From NCBI GenBank assembly GCA_011800155.1, contig CM022375.1, forward strand, positions 2,294,001 through 2,358,000: 64,000 bases of DNA, read 5' to 3'. Below the pieces are notes generated by a model, which saw only the letters and a program-made list of their open reading frames with translations, was not told where the DNA came from and ran no database searches. The translations under genes and the position numbers were made by a program. This stretch comes from Flammulina velutipes. Its lineage: Eukaryota; Basidiomycota; Agaricomycetes; Agaricales; Physalacriaceae. Shown here one piece after another: positions 43,643 to 53,998 of this stretch (within the stretch, counting starts at the first letter, position 1; each line of letters starts with the position of its first letter).

Positions 43643-45456
43643 ATGGAGGACGACGACGAAACGCGGCCGTTGCTCGCAACCAGTAACCGTGTAAATACTG
43701 TAAGGCCGAGGGCCCTTCAACGGTTCCCCATTCTCAAGTAAGTTTCAGAGCACCTCTATCGTTCAATTTCTAAAGAAACATTCAGTCTCCTCGTCGTTTA
43801 CATTCTCTTCACGTTCAATGTAAGTGGTATATGTATGATCTTCTCATATCTAACTCTCATTAATGTAGGACCATATTCTGGGCTACGTGTCACTCTTCCA
43901 TGCTCGGAAAAGCTGTAAGACTCTATCGTTCCGTACTCCGCTCTTTCCTCTAAAGATTTACGCAGTATCCGAAGGTCCTGCGCTCATTCTCAACATCCTT
44001 GTGACTGGCGCCTGGTGTCATTTTGCAAGAGTCTGGGGGCGTAAACCGGTCATGATGATGTCCATACTAGGCTCAGCTCTCGCGTGAGCTTAACTTCTAC
44101 CTCCTCTCCTCTCAGTCTGAAAAGTATAAAGCTCTGTGACAGCTGCACTGATTGTCTGTTTCGCTGGAAATTCGATCCTCCTCCGCATTATCCCTGGCAT
44201 CGTGTATGCTCTTTTCGGCGGAAGAACGGTCTTTACAGCCTTGGTCATAACGTGAGTGACACGGTTGCATTTATTCTCGTCGCATTAAACAGCCAAGCAG
44301 TTATATAACCGAAATGACCCTCATTGCCTACATCTTCCCCTTGTTCTGTGTTCTTAGAGGGTTGGAGCCTCTCGTTAGAATGGCCTCGGTCCAGGTAAAG
44401 AATGCTATCTCATGAATATATTCCGGATCGCTTATCAAACACTAGTTAGCGTTTGTTCTCGCTCGCATACAGCCTTTCTCACTAGGCTATATCGTTGGAA
44501 TTGCCATTACATTGCCCGTTCTGCTGGCTATCCTTGTTCTTCTCCCGAACACTCAGATCCCCGAGCCTGCTCCGACAATGACTATGGCAGTCTTGAGGCA
44601 GCCTTTGAGCTCCTTGTTCGCGAGAGGCCAAACCAAGATGATTACGGGCGCTTTGGGAATGTATTCTTTGACCTTGGTACGTTCCGTATAATGTTGCTTT
44701 CTCTTCGGGTTGTTTTCAACTTTACTAGGCCTTCGACAATGTCCGAGTCGGCTTTGGAATTCTCAGTGGACGGCGTTTCGTGAGTTATAGGTCAATTTTC
44801 AGTCCAAGGAAATAAACATGGTGAGTAGGTAAGTTGGTACATGATAGGGAGCTTCTGCACGACAGCTGTGGCGCTCCTTTTATTTTTTCCGCGTATGTCC
44901 TCTGGCCAATTTCCCTGACCCGCCTTATCAACCAGTAATCTTTCTAGTGGGGGTGCATCTCTACAACAGAAAGCACTCGGAGACTCTCCTATCTTCATAT
45001 CGTCTCGTTCAAACGACAATACTGGGAAGTCTGATCGTGCAGATCTCCTGCACACTTATTATTATCGCCATTGGCACCTCCTCCGCTATCGCGCACTTGG
45101 TGTTTGATATCCCCATTGCAGTTCTGGCGAAAACCGTGCTACCAGGCTTACTCGCCCTAGCCGCACTGGTCTCCCCATCAACGGAAATATTCGCGGGGCT
45201 GACACTTGTGGAGCTCGTGGGTGGCTTCATTTCGGTTTGTCTTTACTTTCGCTGGCTATGACATGACTAACGTACACTAGAGCAATCTGATTTCGACTCT
45301 GGGCTCGTTCTGGGAAAGCGTAGTGGTGTGTCGGGTATTATACGGGATTTGGGCGGTTCTGCTGGTGGGAACAGCGTGTTTTGTGGCGTTAGCTCCTGCT
45401 GAGAGAAGTCATTCTTCAGCCGCTGTGCCAACTATTGGGGAAGACTCGGAGGCGTA
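43643..45456 (+). CDS. Major facilitator superfamily transporter, possibly damaged
   Basis: ATG 43643 gives MEDDDETRPLLATSNRVN, a typical acidic-LL N-terminus. Exons then read LLVVYILFTFNDHILGYVS, EGPALILNILVTGAWCHF, the MFS loop motif VWGRKPVMMMSILGSALA, TAALIVCFAGNSILLRIIP, YALFGGRTVFTALVI, PFSLGYIVGIAITLPVLLAI and VLLPNTQIPEPAP. The second half has YNRKHSETLLSSYRLVQTT, IVQISCTLIIIAIGTSSAIA, GLLALAALVSPSTEIFAGLT, SNLISTLGSFWESVVV and a polar end, TAA 45454-45456. Between about 44690 and 44950 I could not find a set of introns of normal length (at least 40 nt) that keeps one frame; the pieces there need introns of 23-36 nt or a frameshift. It is a real MFS gene in origin, but intactness is uncertain. 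Substrate unknown. Confidence 0.68.
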
Positions 45457-45674
45457 ACAGACGCCTGTGCAGGTGCCTTACTGATAGTCTGATCCTCGAG
45501 AAGCATGCAGTAGAACATCGGTGGAATTTGTATGTAACGAACTATCGCAACATACGGTGTGCAATTGATGCGTACTTTGCGAGCGCGCGCCATTCCACGC
45601 CACCGGTTCTCTGATTCAGATATCTAAGTGGCGACACGATGAGAGTTTCATACATAAGTCAAGAGTAGACGAAC

Positions 45675-46688
45675 TTACGGAGTGAGACGCGGTTCACTGG
45701 TCGGTTTGGGGAGACCTCGAGAACGATAGAACGGATTATAAGGAATGGACCGTGCCGGCGGCGGGGGTATTCCCATTCGCGCACTGTCAAGCTAATGAAT
45801 AAACGACACAAAAAAGATGGAATACGAACCAGCGCTCGCTCTGGAGGATCAGCCTCTCTGTTGCACCAACTTCAAACCCCAGGGGCCGCATGCAGAAGAA
45901 CTCACGGATGAGAAATGGCTGGTTCTCATCTTTCATCTTCCGTAGCACATCGACACAGGCAGGGATGAGAGTACGCTCCGATGTGTCGCCTTTGTGGTCG
46001 TAATATGTCATTCCTTTGTCAGAAATCGTGTACAAAGAAAGATATGCCAGCCAATTTGATATCGCTGTTTTGAACTTCATGTGAACGTAGGGAAGAGGAG
46101 GCACATATCTCGTGGCGATGAGGGCATCATAGAACGCCGCTAGGGTAGGGAAGCAAACAAGACGAGAACTCTCGGATGGAGGTGAGGGATTCAAGCATGT
46201 GTTGGAAGGGTCATCGAGGTCGAAGTGGAAGACTGAGGCGGCATGAATAAGAATGCGGTGGGGTTTGTCCTAAAAAAAAGTGGTGAGCATGATAGAACAG
46301 AATGAGCTGACAAGAAACAACACACATTTATTCCTGTGAAGTTCGGATTGTGATGCTTCAGAAGGATGGTCGTCACGTTCAAGTCGAATGAGTGGGGGCA
46401 TTCTGCGTTGAAGTAGCGAATATCCTTCCAACGCGATTGGTCATCGACCATAATTCTAGCGTATGGGAGAGCAGAACAGATAGCATGTGTCGCAGCCTCT
46501 AAGCAGTCGTCCGGAACGAGGAGTTGTTGGTCAAATAGACAGGTGGGAACGCGGTGAACGATAGACAATGCATCCTCTGCCCAAACAACGCATGGTATTC
46601 CAGCCTTCAGAAGGGAGATAGGGGGGTCGAGTCGTGCGAGCTGCTCATCGGGGGGACTAGGACTTTCTTCAAAAAAGTGAATGGCCAT
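45675..46688 (-). CDS. Conserved fungal protein of unknown function
   Basis: Three exons. ATG 46688-46686 gives MAIHFFEESPSPPDEQLARL; the first exon ends around 46330 (NPNFTGIN), the second starts near 46272 (KPHRILIHAASVFHFDL) and ends at about 45835 (ERLILQSERC), and a last short exon encodes ARMGIPPPPARSIPYN and ends PTSEPRLTP, TAA 45677-45675. About 300 residues. The sequence has no signal peptide or catalytic motif that I know. Features such as LLKAGIPCVVWAEDAL, ATRYVPPLPYVHMKFK and MTYYDHKGDTSERTL recall the large group of Agaricomycete proteins annotated only as hypothetical, perhaps with a nucleotidyltransferase-like fold (weak guess). It is divergent from ENP1 with 259 bp between starts. 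Confidence 0.7.
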
Positions 46689-46947
46689 GTTGAGAGTTCA
46701 TTACAGGATTTTAATGATCGGGCCGATGTTCCGTCAATCAGTATTCGAGATCTGCTCGTTATCTACTTTTCAGACGCTGCACTTATAACAGAGAGTAACT
46801 ATGTTTTCTGAAATTCAATGGGGTTCTTCTCCAGCCTGGGAACAACGTCCGCGTTTTCAGGATGATCAAATTGAGGTGACGCCACTTTGCTGAATAAGCG
46901 CCAATCAATTTTTTCCCTTTGAACGCTCACGTTCCAAAATAACTATC

Positions 46948-48516
46948 ATGCCTCGCGCACCTTCATCGCGCCCGACCGTTCGAGCTCAACACCAGCCACT
47001 TGAGAGAGATATCCTTCAAGATAATAAAACAACAACAAGAGTTAAAACTACTGCTCGTCCTAAAATAAAGGTGCGTAGTATAATTTTCCCGTTTTGCAAC
47101 AATTGACGAAGTTATAGAATGTCGTAGCCGACGAGGACGAAATTGACTCTGCCACCACACAACGTATTCTTGACTTGGCCTTACTCCAGCAGGAAGAAAT
47201 TGAATTAGAGAATCAAACAGTAGCAGGAGAGATTTATGACTGCGCTCGTCTTCCGGAATACGTTGACGATGAGGACACAGACGCAGAGGTAGATGGAGCC
47301 GAGGAATCAGACTTCCCTTATGGATTGGTATGCCCTTTTTTATCTATGTCTAGCTCAATCTAACACATCCAGCAACTAGACAATGAAGATGAAGCTGCCT
47401 TTGATTCGTTCTATCCTGCCAACTCGGCCCAACGTCGTACGTTAGCCAATGTCATCCTTTCAAAAATGGATACCGACAAGCCTGCCACATACGCCAAATC
47501 CAATACCGTTGACTCCTCTGATCCTGCATTCGGTGTCGATCCTCGATTAGTCGCAATGTTCGAAAAGTAAGTCTAAGGTCTCCTTGACAATACGATTAAC
47601 AGCTCACCATGCTCTGAAGAGTCGGCGAAAGTATGCAAGGAACGGGAATCCTGCACAAAAGTGTCAAAGTCCTCCCGTCCTTTCCTCAATGGAAACGCTT
47701 CCTTGCGCTTACCCACCCCGAGAGATGGAGCCCTTACATGATGCGCAAGGCTACGACGACGTTTATGTCCACGATGAATCCCGACCAGGCGTCCTTTTTT
47801 CTCCGACATGTTCTCCTGCCCGCAGTGCGCGATGACATTGCGTCCGGACCATCCAAAAACAACCGGAAGCTTAATATACATCTCTACGAAGCTATGTTGA
47901 AGGCATTGTACAAGCCCGCCCCCTTTTTCAAGGGACTCTTATTTCCTTTCCTTGATGTATGTTCGTTCGAATCTATACCCTCCACTATTTCCTGACATTC
48001 GGTTAGGAAGGTTGCACGCTCAAAGAAACTGTTCTCGTAGCTTCCGTCCTAGCGAAGAAATCTATCCCGTCCGTCCATCTGGGCGCCGCCTTGATACGGC
48101 TTTCAGCAGAGAATTTCACCGGTATCAACACATATTAACCCCATCTTCAAATTCATCGCTAATCTTCCTCTTGTAGGACCGCGGGCGCTTGTTATTCGAG
48201 TGCTCTTGGATAAGAAGAAAGACCTACCATTTAAGGTCCTGGACGAACTTGTGTTCCACTTCATCCGAGTGGCAAATATGCATAGCAAAGAAAGTCCTCT
48301 GCCTGTTCTGTGGCATCAGAGCCTCTTGGTTTTCGTTCAACGGTAAATCCTGAACGCCAACCCGCTCTCTGCCTATCTTCTAATCGTTTTCTTAGATATG
48401 CTCCTAATCTAACGGAAGACCAGCACGGCGCGTTGTTCGATATTGTTCGAGTTCATTTCCATCGGGAAATTGGAGCTGAAATCCGCAGGGAGCTGGCTGG
48501 TGCTGGTGCTCGTTGA
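46948..48516 (+). CDS. enp1: Bystin / ENP1, 40S ribosome biogenesis factor
   Basis: A nucleolar protein needed for 18S rRNA processing and pre-40S export. ATG 46948 gives MPRAPSSRPTVRAQHQ. After a charged, acidic N-terminus (EYVDDEDTDAEVDGAEESDF) the bystin domain begins at about VDPRLVAMFEKVGESMQGT. Further hallmarks are LHKSVKVLPSFPQWKRFL, PERWSPYMMRKATTTFMS, AQ.F...VLLPAVRDDI-type sequence, LYEAMLKALYKPAPFFKGLL, EGCTLKETVLVASVLAKK, IPSVHLGAALIRLSAENF and VIRVLLDKKKDLPFKVLDEL. The last exon is YAPNLTEDQHGALFDIVRVH, ending RRELAGAGAR, TGA 48514-48516. Eight exons, about 430 residues, near the usual domain length. Confidence 0.94.
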
Positions 48517-48601
48517 TTGTTAATTGTTGTGATGCAAACACTAACATATTATATAGTCCGATACAATGACGTTCATGATGCCTCCGTATTCCCTCACGCC
48601 A

Positions 48602-50328
48602 CTAACTCGTACCCAATAAATTAGCCAATTTTTCCGAGTTAAAATATTCTGGGAGCTTCTTTCTCAGATCTTCTTTGTACGCCTTTATTATCTTCTTTCT
48701 TTCTTTCTTATCCTGGCTGGTAATCTCTTCAACGCCAGTACGCCCCGCTCCTTGCGCATATCCAGGTGGGCCCCAGTCTATGGGCATTATGACCTTGAGT
48801 TTCCGATCAACGAATATGTTGCCAAGGTGGTAATCGTTATAGCTGCTCTGAATCAGCGTATATACTACTACCGTGCATCGGACATACAGTAGGCCATCCT
48901 TTTCAGCAAACTTGATCAGTCTCTCCTCGATGGCTTTTCGAAATTTCTTCCAGGATTTTTCCACGTCCATTTTCTTGTCCTCCTGGTACCACTCGTAGAA
49001 GGGTTTCAATGGTGGGCTGCTTTTCTTCGGGAAGCCCGAGCGTACGTCTCTCATGACAATCAAGTAGAAATCGTACTCATCAAGTTTGGCGTATAAGTAA
49101 AGCCCGACCTACGCCAGGTTCAAATATAAGCATGGCATATCGGTATCTCTGAACGAAAGGTGTGACCTTCTTTAAGTAGCCTATTTCTGTTTCAGCCTTA
49201 ATCTTGTTGTTGCCAGCCCCCGCTGTAATTTTCAAGATGGCAGGTACTATCTTCTTTGTGTCTTGATCCTCGTAGCCGCCGACGATCGTATAGGCTTGGG
49301 AGAACATGCCTTGGGCTACGAGAGGTTTCAAATTGTACTCCTCACGATTTAGTTCAACTGTGTCCCGTGAGCCACCGTCCGCACTAACCAACGATTAACA
49401 CTGTGCTGGATGTACAAATTCAAACTTACAGTCTCAGTCGCCCCCCATGGTGCTCCAGTGCCCTTGCCAGCATGTCGATATTGATCTGTTCTCCGATAAT
49501 ATCTTCTAATTCATCGTAGAAATCCCCTACGTTCGGTATGTCTTTTCTCTGTTTGACACCACGGCCACCTCTCTCAATGGGTGGGCCCCAATTTACAGGC
49601 ATTATGTATTCGAATTCCTTATCGGTGTATATGCTATTGAATGTGACGTGGGAGTAGCTATTGAGTTATTAGCGAGTGCAAAGTAAGGTCAAAGTACGAC
49701 GTACAATAAACCTATATCCCCGACATAGTCTACCAAGGTTCTTTCTATATTATCCCGTAAGGACTTGAGCATTTCTTCCACATTCATAGTCTTGTCTTCG
49801 AGGTACCACTCGTGAGCGAGCTTTAAGGAAGGACTGTTCGGATGGGGGAATCTGCTTCGAACGTCTCTCAGCGCAAGGTAGAAAAACTTCTCGTCGTGAG
49901 TAGAGCCCAAGAACAGCCCAACCTAGTAGCACATCAGTTTGTCGCTAGGCGTTTCGTGTATACATTCCCGCACCTTCTTTGAAAAGAATCCTTCTGCGTT
50001 CAATCGTTTGTGGGAATCATCGTTCCTTTCAACGACCTTCAAGATGGCGGGCTGCCCGGCACCGCCGAGCTCATAGTAGTCAGCATCTTTGCCCTGGTAT
50101 GACTTCGGGAACGGAATAAGATTGTGGATTCGACCTCCAAAATCTACTTCTGTCAACAGTTCGAATTGGGTCGGTGAGACAGATCGCGAGGTCGTTAAAT
50201 TGATAGGACTGTGGCGAATGAATAAATGGTGAAAGTAGGGCAATGAGGACGTACCGCGCATCCACCAAAAGAACCCCGTAGACAACGAGGATGATGAGGC
50301 AGGACACATAGTGAGCGGTGGGAAACAT
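48602..50328 (-). CDS. Secreted protein with two kinase-like domains (copy 2)
   Basis: A paralogue of the gene at 28088-29805 with the same intron positions. ATG 50328-50326 encodes a signal peptide (AHYVSCLIILVVYGVLLVDAR), then PINLTT, an N-glycosylation sequon in the same place as in copy 1. Unit 1: IPFPKSYQGKDADYYELGG, PAILKVVE (Lys kept), SHVTFNSIYTDKEF (catalytic-loop D to H and N to S) and MPVNWGPP (DFG Asp to N), so it is a pseudokinase-like unit. Unit 2: LVAQGMFSQAYTIVGGYED, VPAILKITA, AETEIGYLKK, YNDYHLGNIFVDRKL, MPIDWGPP, with all four key residues kept. It ends LANLLGTS, TAG 48604-48602, five residues longer than copy 1. The matching intron that is GC-AG in copy 1 is GT-AG here. 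It lies head-to-head with the decayed copy at 51183. Confidence 0.78.
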
Positions 50329-51182
50329 GCCAGAGCGTCGTGAGACCAGCTGGGGGTGGTATAGGGTACCACAGCGTATTTAACTGCCTGCTGGCAGTGT
50401 ATGTCCAGGGGAACCAATCAGTCACTAGGCGAATACATCGATCATAAGTCGCCATTATTTGTCGAAATTGAAATTCGAGAGTCCAATATCACTACATGGG
50501 TAGTTTCCAAGATTAACAAGGTTCAAAGGAACACAGACGAGAAGACTCTACATAGTATTGAGGAAACAGACCGAGAATATAAACACCAAGTTGTTTGATT
50601 GTCAGAAATGAGCTGCAAGACACGAGCTGCAAGACACGAGCTGCAAGACACGATGGTAGGTATAATTATCATCTCTGATGCGACGGCTGCTGTTGTTGAG
50701 AGGCTGTGGAGATAGACACGCTCGAGGAGGGCGGTACATATGTTTCAGAATGGATTGGTGGTGGCGAAACAACACGCTCTTTCAAAATGTCTCGTTATTT
50801 GACGACACACGTTCGACGGAGTGAACATTGAGACAATGTGTGCGCCACACATGACTCTCAAGATAGATACCTGATTAAGCTATGGCATGGTAAAGGATTA
50901 GCTGTATAGACATGGGAGGTTCATGTGGGTGTTACGACTCCACCTCTTCCTCGTCCAGGACACTTACCTGCGCCACATCGGCAACGGATGTAGTCTACAT
51001 TGTTACTGCGATCACCTGTCAGGTAAACCAACTACAAGAACTACACCACTGCCTCTGCTACTTTGATCTCGATGTTGTGCCACCATCAATGATTATGTCC
51101 TGTCGTCGACCAACGAGTCTCTCAAGCAGTGTTTGTCATAAGTCACTCTTGCGAGCTGGCCTCCCGACCATATGCCGGAGAC
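50329..51182. other. Intergenic between kinase-like copy 2 and its remnant
   Basis: No gene seen; holds a short tandem repeat (50610-50651) and presumably the promoter of copy 2. Confidence 0.4.
50610..50651. repeat. Three tandem 14-bp units
   Basis: The unit GAGCTGCAAGACAC is repeated three times without change. Confidence 0.9.
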
Positions 51183-51690
51183 ATGCTTCTGAACGCCCTT
51201 TACACATGTTTCCTCCTCATTCTCCTCGACATGTCAGTTGCGGATGCACCGTATGCGTTCTTTCTCTGAATCATTATTTACTAGTAAGTACTCGTTGAGC
51301 AATCATTACAATCCTATCAATTCACAATCGTTCCCTGTTTCGTCGCGTCAAACCAACGGGAAACCACTTGAGTCCACCAAAATGGTTGGCAAGTCCCGTT
51401 AAGGATTCGACATCGCGATGCCCGTAAACTGGGCGCCATCCAAGAGTGCCGGAGGTCGCGGAGTCCGGAATGTCGAACTCAACATATCCCTAGACTTGGA
51501 AGCTCTGAACGACTATCAAAACGATCTGGCCTACATCTTCCGAGACCAGTTAACCTCAATATGTTGCAACAGGTGCGTCGCCATGGTGAAAGGTTAAGGT
51601 TGTAAGTTGGCTCTATCTGATCTCAGTGCACATCCTTAGGGTGACGGATATCGATTTCATTACGGAGTCCGGACATCCGTTGTCCTGAAC
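51183..51690 (+). pseudogene. Decayed third copy of the secreted tandem kinase-like gene
   Basis: ATG 51183 opens a signal-peptide-like stretch (LLNALYTCFLLILLDMSVAD), then a GTATGC donor and an intron alike in sequence to intron 1 of copy 1 (GCGTTCTTTCT.TGAATCAT). The acceptor is lost: copy 1 has CGCAG before TCCTATCAATTCA, whereas here the same place reads TACAA. Homology goes on through CGTCGCGTCAAACCAA and the GGGGAACCATTGGAGTC-like bases, then jumps by deletion to the end of unit 1, FDIAMPVNWAPSKSAGGRGV, and the CGCCATGG(T/C)GA(A/G)AG segment near 51585, and fades soon after. Most of unit 1 and almost all of unit 2 are missing. Stops follow (CCGTTAAGG at about 51396). Confidence 0.75.
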
Positions 51691-51777
51691 TAAAAACACT
51701 GTATCACCAAGAGAAGAGGGTAATTAGATCATGGCTTGTTATGGGGAGAGTACAAATACACGGGTATATACGCTGGA

Positions 51778-52802
51778 TCAAGAAAACTTCCATCTGAAAC
51801 GAGTCAGTAAAACAAAGGCGAAAGCAAGTAAACAGACGTACTTGTGACCACAATTCGTGCACGTAACGAACGTTGTCATCGGCTCATCCGCACTTCGCGT
51901 CTGCGCCTGGCGATAAACGCACTTGCGCTGCTTGCACCTCCCACATTGGAACCCATCCGTCTCCGCCTGCTGGTCCTCCGCCGCCAGACTCTTGAACAGG
52001 TTCTCGTCCTTGATCCGCTCAACCTCCTTCTTCCGTTCATCGCTCGCCATCTCCTGGCTGCTCATGATTGCAAACCGCGCTGGTTCGATATCGCCACTAG
52101 CCACGCGCTCGCGCAGCTGCGGATTCTTCATGTCTTTGAGGTTACTGAACATCATGCGAATGCGCTGTTTGTAGCCGGTGCCCGTTATCTGGTCATGTGC
52201 AGCGTAGACGGCGGCCTCGACGGTGGTGGAGACACTAAGGAGGGCAGAGGGAGTCATGGTAGAGTCGAGGGCGAGGCCGTCGTAGATAAGTTCGATGCAT
52301 TTGTCGCGAGTGGCGTCGCCGGTGTGTTTGACTGGCCCGTTGAGGTCGGTTTTCGCGGAGCGTACGTTGCCTTTCTTTGAGGGGGCAGCGGTGGTGGGGG
52401 CGGAAACGGTGGCAGTGGACGCGGTGGATGCCTTGCGTGACGGCGCAGCACTAGCCTTGCCGACGTCGTTCTTCCACTTCTTGACGAGATCCTTCGCAGC
52501 CTCGGACACGTCTTTGGAGGCGTGATTTCGTAGTTTGCCTACCGCCAGGCCAGCTTTCGTTTCCTAACTCGCGCGTTAAAAAGATCGTGATCGAAAAATA
52601 AAAAATAAAGCACGCACCCGTAGAACATTTTCATTTACCACGAATCCGCTCTTTAGCGCGCTAATGATAGACAGTAGTTCCTAGCGAAAACTTCATGTCA
52701 GATGAGAGTAAAACGAGAGGAACAGAAAGGAGAACATACCTTATCCGTACCAGCTTGTGACAACTGCTTTACCAGTTTTTTCAACTCTACGACGTCCACC
52801 AT
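51778..52802 (-). CDS. dst1: Transcription elongation factor TFIIS
   Basis: Rescues arrested RNA polymerase II by stimulating transcript cleavage. ATG 52802-52800 gives MVDVVELKKLVKQLSQAG; exon 2 is ELLSIISALKSGFVVNENVL; exon 3 starts ETKAGLAVGKLRNHASKDV, completing the N-terminal LW (domain I) helical bundle. A Ser/Ala/Thr linker follows, then the central domain DATRDKCIELIYDGLAL to RVASGDIEPARFAIMSSQEM and ASDERKKEVERIKDENLFK. The zinc ribbon is CGRCKQRKCVYRQAQTRSAD, with the catalytic D-E pair in RSADEPMTTFVTCTNCGHK, and a last exon WKFS, TGA 51780-51778. All four zinc cysteines are present. About 300 residues, as expected. Confidence 0.95.
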
Positions 52803-53998
52803 CCTGGTTTCTTTCGTACAGCACTGGATTCTTCTTGTCTTTTTACGACTTTTAAAGCGTTCTTAGGCTACACTACGCTATGGACGACGAGCTCGAGGTG
52901 GCGACACGACGGTCGTAATGAAAGGGTCGCGTGCCAAGCGTTGCCGTTTCTTGGCCGTCTCCTTCTCAGATAAATAGGTCCAAACATCTAGCAATTTCGA
53001 CGGTTGTCCTCTTCTCTTTGTCTACTTGAATAGTCCTACTAAGATCCTACTTTTGACCATCTTAGAGTGTATTATGAAACCCGCCCTCCCGCCCCCTGAC
53101 TACGAGTAAACCATGGCCTTACCGCATTCTGTCCTGTTGAACGTTGTAATGGGTGGAAGCGCACTAACTATCCACATGTATACCATCAATTCTCAACGAG
53201 ACGGCATGGTAGCAATTTTCATTGATGCCATCCAGAAGAAGCGAAGAAAAAGACGAAGTGGCGCTAAATCCGCTGATGTCCGAAAAAGGAAATGAATGAT
53301 CAAAGAACTTCTTTGCGACCGCGGTGTTGACCAAGGTCAATTTCAGCATCATGCCATTTAACGACAATCCGATCGAACAGAATCATTGTAAACGGAATTA
53401 AATCATGGTGAGTAGCATCGAGCACCGCATACTAGAAAGCTTCGCTCCCCCGTATCAAAACGCAGTAGAAGGCATTTCAAACAGTTGGACAGATGACGGT
53501 TCAAGCATTCCTCGAGTATAAAGACAACCGTTGTCTCAGAACTGTGGTGTCTAAATTCCACCTTCATTCACAATGTATTGGACGTTGTCGCTCATCAGCT
53601 TTCCTGGGTCAAATTGGGGCATAATAAGCCCATTGACACATTCGGACTTGATGATCACCCTTTCTGGACAGATTTTCTAGACATTACGCGGTAACCGTGC
53701 ATCCTACTCTGAAATCAGCTTGATCACTCCTTGCATTTCACTTCACTTTTCTAGTAGGTACCATTATCCAGAGAGTTTGTTGGTGTCCAGGCGGTTCCGT
53801 TGCTTGCCGGAGTAGTATGTATTTATTGTAGAAACTTACGTTCAAAACCCAGCCTCATCCCTCTGGTCTCCGGAAAGCCTAGTTTCCGAGCCAGTCGATT
53901 CTGGCCATTTTTGGACAGGATATGACGCATGATCGATGATCCCCAAATAAAGGCACACCGTAACTTTTCGAGAATTTGTTTCTCTTCTTCTTACCATC
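52803..53998. other. Divergent intergenic region, TFIIS and phosphoglycerate mutase
   Basis: 1.2 kb. A 60-codon frame at 53113-53295 ending in KKRRKRRSGAKSADVRKRK has no homologue I know and no splice or promoter support, so it was not called. Confidence 0.4.

Noticed and set aside
51844..52380. 178-codon plus-strand frame
   Set aside because: Antisense shadow of TFIIS.
53113..53295. 60-codon frame with a basic end
   Set aside because: No homologue known, no promoter or splice evidence; chance frames of this size are expected.
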